The position numbers were made by a program, and so were the translations under genes. From UBA4416 sp943362175 (GTDB lineage Bacteria; Bacteroidota; Bacteroidia; B-17B0; Aurantibacillaceae): a stretch of 64,000 nt of DNA. A model generated the notes under the pieces. It was given only the letters and a program-made list of their open reading frames with translations, was not told where the DNA came from and made no database searches. Location: NCBI GenBank assembly GCA_943362175.1, contig CALRIU020000012.1:1-64000 (forward strand). The letters are read 5' to 3'. The first letter of the stretch is position 1. Every line of letters begins with the position of its first letter. Shown here one piece after another: positions 25,731 through 34,855 of this stretch.

Positions 25731-26480
25731 TCAATGAAATGAATGATGGGCCAATAAAGCGGCATAACGGAAACCGGCAAAGTCTTCCAATTCAAAGCGC
25801 AGCGGAAATCCGAGCGAGCTGCTTGCTTTGCTGCCATACAGAAAATTAAAAATCGTATGGTAATCATCAGAGCCCTTGTGTTGTTGATACAACGCTTTCG
25901 TTACAGGGGTCGACTCATTCGCTGAATGAACAGGAGCAGGCGCCTGCTTCGCGACAAAGGTTTCCTGTGCCAGGTGATCCTGTAAGGTTCGCGGCACCTC
26001 GTTCGATTGCCGGTATACCGTGCGCCAGGCATATTCCAGGATGCGTTGCCGGATCATGTCGCCTGAAAAATACTCACCGGTCCAGAAAACAGGAGTGCAA
26101 AAGTTCCGGCTCAATAGGGCATTGATCTTAAACTTGCTGTCGTAATCGCTGGTGTAGCGGTTGGTCCAGCCGCCTTTGAGGTCGTCGGAAAGTGTGATGG
26201 CGATGCTGATAATCTTGTCTGCCTCTTGGAGCGAAAGCCGCTTATTCAAATCCCGGGATACCTCAGCGGCGATGTCTTCCGCACCCAGCGCTTTCAATGC
26301 CTGTAATTTTTCCCTGGCATGTTCTTTTGCCATCGGGTTAAAGCCGCCGAGGGGAAGGGCGAGATCGCCTTTCGTATCTCCCTGCAACAGCTTTAAATAA
26401 TCCTGGAACCTTGCCGGTGCCAGGGGCTTTTGATACAGCTCCAGCATGGCATCGATGACCGGTATGACCTGGAATTTCAT
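25731..26480 (-). CDS. Hypothetical protein
   Basis: A 249-residue soluble protein starting MKFQVIPVIDAMLELY, with GGWTNRYTSDYDSKFKI and FWTGEYFSGDMIRQRILEYAWRTVYR as its most distinctive parts. No family is recognised. It lies 10 bp before the AlkZ-like gene's ATG and 7 bp after the secreted-protein gene, so all three are probably one transcript. Confidence 0.6.
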   Translation of the reverse strand: MKFQVIPVIDAMLELYQKPLAPARFQDYLKLLQGDTKGDLALPLGGFNPMAKEHAREKLQALKALGAEDIAAEVSRDLNKRLSLQEADKIISIAITLSDDLKGGWTNRYTSDYDSKFKINALLSRNFCTPVFWTGEYFSGDMIRQRILEYAWRTVYRQSNEVPRTLQDHLAQETFVAKQAPAPVHSANESTPVTKALYQQHKGSDDYHTIFNFLYGSKASSSLGFPLRFELEDFAGFRYAALLAHHSFH

Positions 26481-26487
26481 GCGGCAT

Positions 26488-27474
26488 TTATTTTTCGAGT
26501 TTCATCTGCCCGACAATGGTTGACAGTTCTGTAATGGCTTCCGGTGTGTCGGCAAGCATGGCCACATGCAGGATCGTGCCTTTTCCGATTTTATCATAAG
26601 GCACCTGCTGCTCCTTAATGTACAGCTTGCGCGTCTCGTCTTTAAAATACAGCCATTCCACTTTTTTATCCAGAAAGTTTCCTTTGATCTTTTCCGCCTG
26701 AGAGGAGGAGAATCCCTGCTCCGTGTAAAAATAGGAAGGGTGATGTCCCGTGTACACAATAAGACTCGTGAAGCTTGTATCGCCAATCTCGCTGATCTTA
26801 CGGAATTTCAGAACTTCAAAATCATACTTGGCATCCTTGGTAATGATATAACCATTGGGAACCGCGATGCTGAATTTTTTAGCGCCTTCATACACCGGCC
26901 ATGTTTCCGTTCTGGCCTTGCTGTTCAGCTTCCGGCTTCCCTTGCTGAGCGAGGAGAAAACGCGTTCCGAGAGCTTCAGAAATTCATCTTTCTCCTTAAA
27001 GGCTGCCGGTGTGATGTAGGCGCTGATCCGGAACACGCTGTTGTCGGCTGTTTTCACCAGCAGCGTATTCACCAGGATCGCATTTTGGGTGGTATCGAAG
27101 GTCAGCGGCGTAGAAAGCACAGATACAAGCGAATCGCGTTCGGTGAGCACGCGGCTCTTAAAATCATCGCGGTCGTCTTTGAGAGAGTGGCTGAGAAGGC
27201 TTCCGCTGCAAATGGAATAGAGCTCCTGGGCAAAGAATACCATGCGCATGTCTTTTACATCAAGTACGATCCTGGTTTCAGTGTTCCTGTTCGGGTCGGC
27301 CGACATGATATCCGTACCCCTGGCTTTATTTTCCGCAGCGGCCGGAAATAAAAAGAAGGCCCGGTCGTTGAGGATGGATTGCTTATTGGTGAGCGCTGCA
27401 GAGCCGATGGCGGCTTGCTGGGCATGACAAAAAACAGTGTTAACTACCAGAATCAAAGGCAATACACATTTCAT
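26488..27474 (-). CDS. Secreted protein of unknown function
   Basis: 328 residues with a signal peptide (MKCVLPLILVVNTVFCHAQ). The mature protein is mixed alpha/beta, with two similar halves suggested by FDTTQNAILVNTLLV and AVPNGYIITKDAKYDFEVL. No catalytic motif is seen. It is the first gene of a probable three-gene unit with the hypothetical and AlkZ-like genes. Confidence 0.6.
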   Translation of the reverse strand: MKCVLPLILVVNTVFCHAQQAAIGSAALTNKQSILNDRAFFLFPAAAENKARGTDIMSADPNRNTETRIVLDVKDMRMVFFAQELYSICSGSLLSHSLKDDRDDFKSRVLTERDSLVSVLSTPLTFDTTQNAILVNTLLVKTADNSVFRISAYITPAAFKEKDEFLKLSERVFSSLSKGSRKLNSKARTETWPVYEGAKKFSIAVPNGYIITKDAKYDFEVLKFRKISEIGDTSFTSLIVYTGHHPSYFYTEQGFSSSQAEKIKGNFLDKKVEWLYFKDETRKLYIKEQQVPYDKIGKGTILHVAMLADTPEAITELSTIVGQMKLEK

Positions 27475-27580
27475 ATCATTAATTTTAGGTTATACATCAG
27501 TACTGGTTAGCGGGTTCAGCGGGTTTAAATTACGCCTTCCCTTTTTTGTTTCCCGCCACAGGCTTAAAGATAGGGTAATT

Positions 27581-28141
27581 TTAAAGTGCTTCGCTGTAAA
27601 AGGCGAAAAATTCCCGCAGCAGGGAATACACATCGCGCCACTCGAAATAACGTGGGCTCGCGCCGCTTAAGGCCGTAAATCCCTCTTTTCTGAAAAGGAG
27701 TTTGGCGCGGCTGATGTGGTAGTATTGCGACACGACCATCAGGGAGCTGAAGTGCAGGGAGTCTTTGAGAGCCAGGGTGTTCCGCACGGTTTGGAGGGTG
27801 TTATCGCCTTTATGGTCAACCACGATGACCGAATCCGGTACACCATGCCGGAGCAGAAATTCTTTCATCTTTGTGCCTTCGTCATGTCCTTCTTTTCCTA
27901 ATCCGCCACTCACGATCAGGCCATGCACACGTTTGTTCCGGTATAGCTGCAGCCCGCATTTCATGCGTTTTTCCAGCCGTTCGGATAAGCTGCCGTCTGT
28001 GTTCACTTTGTTCCCGAAGATGACGGCATAGTCGGCGCTTTGTCCCTCGTCTGTGAGCCCGTCGCTTATAATAACGATGCTATGGATGAGCAGCCATAGC
28101 AGAAAAGTGATGCCAATGTATTTGCCGGTTTTTTTCAGCAT
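27581..28141 (-). CDS. YdcF/SanA-like (DUF218) membrane protein
   Basis: 186 residues from the ATG at 28141, where an N-terminal membrane anchor begins. The DUF218 domain shows DYAVIFGNKV, RVHGLIVSGGLGKEGHDEG, VPDSVIVVDHKGDNTLQTVRNT and VVSQYYHISRAKLLF. Family members act in the envelope; SanA affects the vancomycin barrier in E. coli. The enzyme activity is not settled. It is divergent from the ligand-gated channel gene across about 100 bp. Confidence 0.75.
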   Translation of the reverse strand: MLKKTGKYIGITFLLWLLIHSIVIISDGLTDEGQSADYAVIFGNKVNTDGSLSERLEKRMKCGLQLYRNKRVHGLIVSGGLGKEGHDEGTKMKEFLLRHGVPDSVIVVDHKGDNTLQTVRNTLALKDSLHFSSLMVVSQYYHISRAKLLFRKEGFTALSGASPRYFEWRDVYSLLREFFAFYSEAL

Positions 28142-28243
28142 TCTGTTTTCATTCCGGTGTTTAAGGAGGTGATTTCCACTGGCAACAAATTTGCAGAGAA
28201 AATTCCACAATGCCCTTTTTGACGATCATTTTAAATTAAAATT

Positions 28244-29215
28244 ATGTCTTTTTTCCGTTTGAGACAGGTATGCCTCCTGGTCATTTTCCTGGCCGACTGC
28301 CGGCCGGCTGTGGCAAAACAAGAGACTCCTGATACCGTATACACCGGTATTTACATTACCAGCATTCATGACATCGATTTCAGGCAAAAGGAGTATACTG
28401 TCACTTTCTGGCTGTGGATGAAGTATAAAAATAAGGCTTTTGATTTTATCCAGAACCTGGAAGTGCCGATGGCCAAGACCGTCACCAAATCCTATTCGAC
28501 CGTCGATAGCAGCAATAACCGGATCTATATCCTGATGAAGCTGCAATGTGTGATGAAGGATTCCTGGCGGATTGATAAGTTTCCCTTCGACCGGCAGAAG
28601 CTCCGGCTCTCGATCGAGAACTCCCAGTTCGACTCCGGATCCCTGGTATTTGCAGTGGATACGGTTGGCAAGCAGTTCGATCCGCGTTATACCATCAGTG
28701 GCTGGAACATTGATAGCTTCCAGGTATATACCAGAATCAAAGAATACGAAACCGACTTTGGGGACAAATCCCTGTTAAAGCCACATACCGAATACAGCGC
28801 CTTCCGGGTAAGCATGCAGCTGGAGCGCCAAGCCATTGGCCTGTTCTGGAAAATGTTCCTGGGAATGTACGTCGCTTTCCTCATCGCTTATGTCTGTTTC
28901 TTTATTCATGCCGAAAATGCAGCTGAGCGTTTTGGGCTCGCTGTTGGTGCTTTGTTTGCGGTAATTGGTAATAAGTACGTGATCGACTCTTCCCTTCCTG
29001 AATCCACGACTTTTACACTCGTCGATACCCTGCATGGCATTACGCTGATCTTTATTTTTGCCGTGATCCTGTTCAGCATTTATTCCCTCAAGCTAAGCCG
29101 TTCCTATAAAACGAATAAGGCTAACAAACTCGACCTGGTTGTGGGGCAGGTGCTGCTGTTGATTTACCTGGCGCTCAATTACTATTTTATTTCGGAAGCG
29201 GTTAAGAACTGCTAA
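28244..29215 (+). CDS. Pentameric ligand-gated ion channel homologue (Cys-loop superfamily)
   Basis: 323 residues with a signal peptide of about 25. The extracellular beta domain (about residues 30-200) includes DTVYTGIYITSIHDIDF, FWLWMKYKN and the signature FPFDRQKLRLSIENS. Four helices follow: M1 (LFWKMFLGMYVAFLIAYVCF), M2 (GLAVGALFAVIGNKYVI), M3 and M4. There is no Cys pair around FPFD, as in other bacterial members such as GLIC and ELIC. M1-M4 order and spacing fit the family. The ligand is unknown, and the channel may sit in the inner membrane facing the periplasm. Confidence 0.8.
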   Translation: MSFFRLRQVCLLVIFLADCRPAVAKQETPDTVYTGIYITSIHDIDFRQKEYTVTFWLWMKYKNKAFDFIQNLEVPMAKTVTKSYSTVDSSNNRIYILMKLQCVMKDSWRIDKFPFDRQKLRLSIENSQFDSGSLVFAVDTVGKQFDPRYTISGWNIDSFQVYTRIKEYETDFGDKSLLKPHTEYSAFRVSMQLERQAIGLFWKMFLGMYVAFLIAYVCFFIHAENAAERFGLAVGALFAVIGNKYVIDSSLPESTTFTLVDTLHGITLIFIFAVILFSIYSLKLSRSYKTNKANKLDLVVGQVLLLIYLALNYYFISEAVKNC

Positions 29216-29553
29216 GCCTTGTGTTTCGTGTAGTTCATAAGCTCCTCAATACTGCTGAATACCGGTAAGCCTTTGGAAAGGACCAGGTCGCGCTCCTTGT
29301 TCGCACCCGGGCTTTCGGCTAACAGCAACAAACCTTCGCAGGCATTGATCACTGCCAGCGAAATTTCCATAGTGCTCTTGTAAGGATCGGGTACGCTGGC
29401 CTTTTCCAGGACAGGTATGGATGCATTCATGCCGATGAGGGGAATGTGGCCCAGCTCCAGGAGCCTGGCGGCGGCTTCATTCATGGCATCCAGGTTATGT
29501 TGCCGCTGCGCGGCAGTGGGGGCAGAGTAAGGTCCGGCGACTCCTATGATCAT
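29212..29553 (-). CDS. DUF4406-like nucleoside-deoxyribosyltransferase-fold protein
   Basis: About 113 residues from the ATG at 29553 (MIIGVAGPYSAPT). The early GPYS motif and the late LLLLAESPGANKERDLVLSK match small proteins of the nucleoside 2-deoxyribosyltransferase/TIR-like fold, as in DUF4406. The start at 29577 would overlap the TrpF gene. It follows TrpF by 7 bp and is converged on by the channel gene, whose stop overlaps its own by 4 bp. Confidence 0.6.
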   Translation of the reverse strand: MIIGVAGPYSAPTAAQRQHNLDAMNEAAARLLELGHIPLIGMNASIPVLEKASVPDPYKSTMEISLAVINACEGLLLLAESPGANKERDLVLSKGLPVFSSIEELMNYTKHKA

Positions 29554-29560
29554 ACGCTTA

Positions 29561-30223
29561 TTAGTTTTCGAGTTCATTAAAAAAGGCTTCGAGCTTATAA
29601 GGATCCAGCTTCCCGTTTGTCCGCACGCCGCTGCACAGGTCAAGTCCAAATGGCCCGACCGTTTCAATGGCTTGCCTCACGTTGTCCTGATGCAGTCCGC
29701 CTGCGAGAAAAATTGGAATGCTGATCTTTTCCCTGATCTGCCGGCTGAATTCCCAGTTGTGTGTTCGGCCGGTGCCTCCAAGCTCTTTCACCTGCAGGTT
29801 CGGGTTGCCGCTGTCCAGCAAAATGGCATCTGCAAATTCCGATAGCGCTATGGCTTCCTGCACCGAATGCTCATCGGTCACATGAATCACCTGCACCAGT
29901 TTCACATGCGGCAATTCATCCCTGATCTGCCGGTAGGCCCGCTCTTCCAGCTCATCAACGATTTGTATGGTACTGGTATTTACTTTTTTATAATGGGCGA
30001 TGATACCGGCGGCTTTGGTTTCACTTGTCAGCAAAAAGGTAGAAACAGGTGGCGGAACGAGCGCCGCGATTTCTGCGATCAGCTCATCCCCGATAATGCC
30101 CGGTCCGCTGGGCATGTGTCCTACCAGGCCTAAGGCAGAGGCGCCGAAGCGGATAGCCGTTTGTGCTTCTTCTGCATTGCTGATGCAGCAGATCTTAACC
30201 CTCGGTTTTTTGATAGCATTCAT
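29561..30223 (-). CDS. trpF: Phosphoribosylanthranilate isomerase-like protein
   Basis: A 220-residue TIM barrel. RVKICCISNAEEA replaces the usual KICGIT. Later, DAILLDSGNP, GGTGRTHNW and IFLAGGLHQDNVRQAIE are the phosphate-binding motifs of TrpF, and GPFGLDLCSGVRTNGKLD closes the barrel. TrpF isomerises phosphoribosylanthranilate in tryptophan synthesis. No other trp gene is near, and the atypical N-terminal motif leaves room for another substrate. Confidence 0.7.
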   Translation of the reverse strand: MNAIKKPRVKICCISNAEEAQTAIRFGASALGLVGHMPSGPGIIGDELIAEIAALVPPPVSTFLLTSETKAAGIIAHYKKVNTSTIQIVDELEERAYRQIRDELPHVKLVQVIHVTDEHSVQEAIALSEFADAILLDSGNPNLQVKELGGTGRTHNWEFSRQIREKISIPIFLAGGLHQDNVRQAIETVGPFGLDLCSGVRTNGKLDPYKLEAFFNELEN

Positions 30224-30241
30224 CGCGTAAAATTAAGATTT

Positions 30242-30360
30242 TTAATGCTCGTCATCCTGCCGGATCCCGGAATTTATTTTCCAGCCTTGCCGGGTTTTTC
30301 TGTAGAGTTTGCCGCTGAAATTGAAATTGGTTTTTGAGAAACTGAAGTATAAGCTGGATG
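30242..30360 (-). pseudogene. Remnant of a GNAT/NTF2-like gene tail
   Basis: In one minus-strand frame the peptide reads GKLYRKTRQGWKINSGIRQ and ends in a stop at 30242. It resembles the last residues of the gene at 31902 (IKTPEGWKISSVIWQDEED). At DNA level about 47 bases match with roughly 8 mismatches. No start or upstream domain remains, so this is a leftover duplicate. Confidence 0.5.
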
Positions 30361-30399
30361 TGCTTTTTGTTTATTGTTATTGAATTTATAATCTGGACT

Positions 30400-31626
30400 T
30401 TATTTTTTAAGAAAATTTATTACGTTAAGATTGGGAAAACAGTGTTCAATCCCCTTTAAAATATCTTGATACAAGGGATTTTTTTCAGTGTATTCATCAG
30501 TAAATAAATTTTGCCATCCGCTAATCCCTCCACAACTACATAGTTTTTCTATGAATGTCTCAAAAGAAAGTTGTATTCTTTGAGGGTCAAAAGAGGAAGA
30601 AATAAAATAAAGACTGATTTTTTCATTTTCAATTGAGAAAACAGTATCTCCGGCCTCTTCGATTATGAAAGGATAAAACTTGCTCAGCTTTTTTTCAAAA
30701 CTTTTATCCGCTTTAATGAACTTAAAATAGTTATTATCCCAAATTCGTTCCTGAGCATGAAGAACCCCTCCAAAAATGGTTTCAATTGGCAGCATTTGGA
30801 AATTGGCGAAGTAGGCTTCAGATTGCCAGTTGATTTCCATGCCGTTTCTTCGGTAATGATAAAACACAAAATTGGAGTTTAGTTTGTTTTTTACTGCGAT
30901 TTCTGCTCTTCTGATTTCAATGTTTGAGCATCCCAGGTTTTCTTGATAGCTTATTATTTTGTGATTTTCAGGTATTTCAAATTTAGCACCTCCAATAGAA
31001 GGGAATGATTTTGTTTTTGTGTTTGAATCATTAAAGAATGATTCAAGTATTTCAGGTTTCAGCTTTGTGTTGACTAAGTAATAGAAAAAATCGTTATTGT
31101 ATTTCGTAAAGTTATTGAAAACCTCCTCTGAGATATAATTTTGCCAATGGTAAAGTCCACCTACCTTAATTCCCAAATTCAAGTAACATTCTAAAGTACA
31201 ATTTAATGTAACTTCGTTAAATTCGGGGTTCAATCTTATGATTTCGTAGTTTTCTTTTAGTGGTTTTATGAAAGTTACAAATTTGTTAATGATGTCGACA
31301 TCAAAAGGGATATAGCCTTTTTGTATGTAGCTTGAATATTCCTTAAGGTCTGTCTTTTCTGTTTTTGCCAAATAATCTGATAATACTTCTAATTTGGGAA
31401 TATTAATTTTACCAAAACATAAAACATCAACATCAGAAAACCAGGATATAAAAAGTCCATTAGTGGTTTTATAAAATGATAACAGAGAGTCATTTAGTTT
31501 TAATTCGGTAGCCAGTTTCTTTAATTTACCGCTGACTGGTGGAGGGTTTAGTTTTATAGTATGAGAAAGATTATTCTTTAGCATTAAATCTGAAAATTTT
31601 TTTATTTCAGGAAGCATAGTCTCCAT
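30400..31626 (-). CDS. SMI1/KNR4 (SUKH)-like protein, probably two domains
   Basis: A 408-residue soluble protein. The opening LNPPPVSGKLKKLATELKL followed by LLSFYKTTNGLFISWF fits the SMI1/KNR4 fold, in which an aromatic-Asn-Gly motif is typical. Two parallel segments, GGLYHWQNYISEE and GGISGWQNLFTDEY, suggest an internal duplication. SUKH proteins are often immunity proteins against contact-dependent toxins, but no toxin gene is next to it. The gene is strikingly AT-rich and lies between two copies of another gene's 3' tail, both signs of recent acquisition. Confidence 0.6.
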   Translation of the reverse strand: METMLPEIKKFSDLMLKNNLSHTIKLNPPPVSGKLKKLATELKLNDSLLSFYKTTNGLFISWFSDVDVLCFGKINIPKLEVLSDYLAKTEKTDLKEYSSYIQKGYIPFDVDIINKFVTFIKPLKENYEIIRLNPEFNEVTLNCTLECYLNLGIKVGGLYHWQNYISEEVFNNFTKYNNDFFYYLVNTKLKPEILESFFNDSNTKTKSFPSIGGAKFEIPENHKIISYQENLGCSNIEIRRAEIAVKNKLNSNFVFYHYRRNGMEINWQSEAYFANFQMLPIETIFGGVLHAQERIWDNNYFKFIKADKSFEKKLSKFYPFIIEEAGDTVFSIENEKISLYFISSSFDPQRIQLSFETFIEKLCSCGGISGWQNLFTDEYTEKNPLYQDILKGIEHCFPNLNVINFLKK

Positions 31627-31650
31627 AGTTAGAAGTTTAATACGTTAGCA

Positions 31651-31845
31651 TTGACCATAATTGGAAGCATATTTTTTACATCATTTAATCGATCTATCGT
31701 ATCTGTCGTTCTGCGACCTGATAGAGTTGATGGTGTATTTATTTCAGGTGTTATCGCATTTCTAAAATCAGTAACATGGCTGTACGTTCTACTTCTTATT
31801 ATATCCATTATGGTGTCGGTTAAAATACGTCAAATGATGGGCTAA
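31651..31845 (+). CDS. Possible small membrane peptide
   Basis: A 64-residue frame with one strong hydrophobic helix (SVTWLYVLLLIISIMVSV) near its end. It must start at TTG 31651, and no ribosome-binding site stands out. It shares the AT-rich character of the adjacent SMI1/KNR4-like gene and may be part of the same insertion. Evidence is weak. Confidence 0.25.
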   Translation: MTIIGSIFFTSFNRSIVSVVLRPDRVDGVFISGVIAFLKSVTWLYVLLLIISIMVSVKIRQMMG

Positions 31846-31901
31846 TTAACGGGTTAACTCTGTATTTATCTCTTGGTTGAAGAATTAGCAGGCGCGTATA
31901 A

Positions 31902-32804
31902 TTAGGGATTTTGATCTTCTTCATCCTGCCAGATCACGGAACTTATTTTCCAGCCCTCCGGGGTTTTAATAAATTGAAAAAACTTATGGCCTGTTTGCTC
32001 AAACGCCCGGTGGTTCAACACACCTTGCTTTCTGTAAACCGAGCTTCTTTGGGCGATGGTACCGCTAACGGTTGTCTGCTCTTCTGTTTCTCTTTCTTCA
32101 AACTCCGTCAAGGTGCCGTCGCTGAGTATTTTTTTTCGCGGGGCAATAAATGTTTCCAGGTTATAAATGTCTTCGGTGAGGCCTGCTTTCCGGATAATGA
32201 GGACCTGTGGAAGGCAAAGCTCAGAGATACTGTCCAGTGGGGGTGCCTGGCCATTGGTATTTGAAAACAGACTGAAAAAACGGCGTGTGACCTGATCGAT
32301 GCGGTGTTTGTCAGCATGGATAGAGTAGAGAAGAAGGACTTCGTTATCGTTTGTGATTTCCCCTTTAAAGGAAAGGCCTAATTTTTCCAGTAAGCGGATC
32401 GATTGATGATTTTCTTTGACAGTCGTGGCCAGGATTTCGGGATAGCGATTTGAGCGGACGGTATTTTCCAGCACCGTGGCAGAAGCTTCAAAGGCATAAC
32501 CGTATTTGGAATGTTGGGGAAGGAAAGCAAAGCCAATGTCGGGATGGGCCAGGTAATCGCGCTGGATGAGCGTCACAATGCCTACAGGGCTATTTTGTTC
32601 TTTGAGGCGCACCACCCAATACCGGGTGTTGGCGTTCGCCTCTATTTTAGCAATGTAGGCTTCCGCATCCTCTTTGGTTCTGATGTTCCTGTCGCCGATA
32701 AAGGCCAGCCAGCCCGGAGAATTCAGTAATTCCAGGATAAAGCTGCTGTCGTCGGGAGCGAGGCTGCTTAATCGTAAGCGCGCTGTTTCAATAGCCTGTT
32801 CCAT
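31902..32804 (-). CDS. GNAT acetyltransferase fused to an NTF2-like domain
   Basis: 300 residues. The first 165 are a GNAT domain: ETARLRLSSLAPDDSSFI, PVGIVTLIQRD, DIGFAFLPQHSKYGYAFEA, and NHQSIRLLEKLGLSFKGE. The second part (about 170-300), ending GHKFFQFIKTPEGWKISSVIW, has the strand order of SnoaL/DUF4440-type NTF2-like domains. The pairing suggests a sensor or specificity domain on the transferase; the substrate is unknown. A partial copy of its 3' end lies at 30242. Confidence 0.7.
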   Translation of the reverse strand: MEQAIETARLRLSSLAPDDSSFILELLNSPGWLAFIGDRNIRTKEDAEAYIAKIEANANTRYWVVRLKEQNSPVGIVTLIQRDYLAHPDIGFAFLPQHSKYGYAFEASATVLENTVRSNRYPEILATTVKENHQSIRLLEKLGLSFKGEITNDNEVLLLYSIHADKHRIDQVTRRFFSLFSNTNGQAPPLDSISELCLPQVLIIRKAGLTEDIYNLETFIAPRKKILSDGTLTEFEERETEEQTTVSGTIAQRSSVYRKQGVLNHRAFEQTGHKFFQFIKTPEGWKISSVIWQDEEDQNP

Positions 32805-32865
32805 GTTTTTTCATGCAAGGTACTATTTCTTAGCATTTTCTGCTTGCGAAAAGAGCTTCGCTTTC

Positions 32866-34350
32866 CTAAAGTCCACGTGGGAGGATGGATGTTTCAACGA
32901 TATCCGGCTTGTCCGGATGCTTGCTTTTCCCGGTTTTATTATAAGTCACAGGAATTTTATTCGCTTCGCCCGATGCCCTGAATTTCTCCATCATGTCGAG
33001 CCTGGTTTTTGCCTGCACCTCTTCACTCTTGTTTTTGAGCTTAGCGGGCTTCAGCCATTCCTGCCCGAAAGGCTTGACGTTGACGAGCAAGACCTCTTCC
33101 TTATTGAGTGCCATGCTTTTCGGAATGTGTGCCGACTCCATCCCCATGAGCGCGCCGAATTTATCACCTTTGTATTGCTTGTCTTCAAAAAAGGTTTTGA
33201 TGTCTTTATTACTGTCGTTATCCTTCACCACCCAAAGCTCCACGTTTCCTTCGTTGAATTCGATCGTCAGGTAGGTATGGTTCTCCATCAGCTTTTTGAA
33301 GTCGCCGTGATTAAGGGCAATTTGTGAAACGCTGTTCATCAGGGCCAGGCAGAAGTGGTCTTTCACCGTATTAAAGGGAACATGCCCTTCGAACTCGACG
33401 TAAAATTCAAGGCCGGTGCCATTGTATTGCTCATGGTCTTTTCTTCCCAGGTACACATCCGACAGGCCATCGGTGATCAGCACCGTAGAGTCGGTCGTAT
33501 AGATCACGCGCATGATCTCGGAAATATGGGAGTGGCTGTTTTCGGGCCACTTGATGCTTCGGAAGCCACCGACATTTAAATAGATCAGTTGCTCATCCAT
33601 CTTCCCGAAGCGATGATAGTGCTCATGCCTGAGGCTTTGTGCTTCCAGGAAATCATCCTTGCTCTGCTTATAGGCCGGCTCCAGTTCGATGCTTTGTTTT
33701 TGGATGTTTGCCAGGCTCCATTCCGGGAAAGCAGGCTCCGATTGTGCCGTCAGGATCCCGTTCTCCAGTTTCAGGTAAAGTTGTTGCAGATTCTTTCCCA
33801 GGGCCGCATAGAGGCAGTCAAGCGCAGAGTCGTCGTTCAGGCTTCCCAGGGAGCGCATGGTATTTTTAGTCCTGAGGCTTGTATCTATGAACATCCCGAT
33901 CTCATCGGCCTGTGGCTCAAAGCGGATCAGTGACTCCATGTATTCAAATTCATCACCTTCTTTGAGGTGGGCCGCGTAATTCCGGAGCGTATGATGTTTC
34001 AGGTCTTCCAGCAGATCCGCCACCGTCATGACCTTAAATACCACCGGCTGATTTTTTTGAAAGATCAACTGTACTTTGGTGAAGGGCGGCTGCACGCTAA
34101 ACAAGGTATCCGGATTGATCTCACGCGAAAGGCTGTCGAGCTTGTTATCGATGGCTTGTACCTCTTCCTGCATGGCATCGTCCTGGTTGTTGTAATCGTA
34201 TAGGGTGCCGTTTTCTACAAAGTAAATACTTCCGCCCTGTGAGCCGTATCTGGTCTTGATCTTTTCCTGGTAATAGATGCGCCCTTCTTTCAGCACATCG
34301 TTGAGGGCTTCGCCCGCTTGTTTGAGGAGTTCGGAATGTTCTTGTGTCAT
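32866..34350 (-). CDS. Large protein of unknown function
   Basis: A 494-residue soluble protein. The N-terminal about 130 residues include a coiled-coil-like region (EEVQAIDNKLDSLSREI). The middle (YLNVGGFRSIKWPENSHSHI, then TDGLSDVYLGRKDHEQYNG and LEFYVEFEGHVPF) vaguely recalls suppressor-of-fused-like domains, but I would not assign it. The C-terminus is Lys-rich. No signal peptide is present. Confidence 0.55.
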   Translation of the reverse strand: MTQEHSELLKQAGEALNDVLKEGRIYYQEKIKTRYGSQGGSIYFVENGTLYDYNNQDDAMQEEVQAIDNKLDSLSREINPDTLFSVQPPFTKVQLIFQKNQPVVFKVMTVADLLEDLKHHTLRNYAAHLKEGDEFEYMESLIRFEPQADEIGMFIDTSLRTKNTMRSLGSLNDDSALDCLYAALGKNLQQLYLKLENGILTAQSEPAFPEWSLANIQKQSIELEPAYKQSKDDFLEAQSLRHEHYHRFGKMDEQLIYLNVGGFRSIKWPENSHSHISEIMRVIYTTDSTVLITDGLSDVYLGRKDHEQYNGTGLEFYVEFEGHVPFNTVKDHFCLALMNSVSQIALNHGDFKKLMENHTYLTIEFNEGNVELWVVKDNDSNKDIKTFFEDKQYKGDKFGALMGMESAHIPKSMALNKEEVLLVNVKPFGQEWLKPAKLKNKSEEVQAKTRLDMMEKFRASGEANKIPVTYNKTGKSKHPDKPDIVETSILPRGL

Positions 34351-34468
34351 CTTATTGGTAATTAAGTAATGGTAAAGCTAAGCGCATTCCACCTATAAAA
34401 TGACTCAAATGTACATTCGTTACGATTGAATGAGTATTCGTTTCTGTAGTGGGGAAATCCGGTATGAA

Positions 34469-34855
34469 TTAAGCGAAATCTTCCAGCTTCACAACCTTGT
34501 TTCCCGAAAAGGTAAATACCGATTTGCCGCTCAGCTCAAGTACATCACCTTTTTTCATGCCATTCGACAGGTCTGTGGCGAGCGTGGCTTTGTAGGAGAT
34601 AGCGATCTCCGTTTGATTGTTGTCATTATGCTGGAAGCCGGTGATCGTTTGTTTGCGTTCCGTAAACAGGGCTTTAGCCTGCTCGGCTTGCTGGCGGAAG
34701 GCATCCAACCCCTCCAGGCGCATGGTGATTTCTCCGTTGGAGCTGTTCTCAAATACAAGCTCATCCGCGAGGTTCTCCAACATGGCATTTACGTCTTTGG
34801 CATTATAGGCCCCTATGTAGTTACGGATGATCTGTTCTTTTTGGCTGTTCGTCAT
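34469..34855 (-). CDS. SnoaL/NTF2-like family protein
   Basis: 128 residues with the cone-shaped NTF2-like pattern: YIGAYNAKDVNAMLENLADELVF at the start, a central LEGLDAFRQQAEQA helix, and closing strands EISGKSVFTFSGNKV. Such proteins bind small ligands or act as simple isomerases. Its 5' end overlaps the upstream membrane gene by 35 bp, so the two are coupled. Confidence 0.7.
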   Translation of the reverse strand: MTNSQKEQIIRNYIGAYNAKDVNAMLENLADELVFENSSNGEITMRLEGLDAFRQQAEQAKALFTERKQTITGFQHNDNNQTEIAISYKATLATDLSNGMKKGDVLELSGKSVFTFSGNKVVKLEDFA

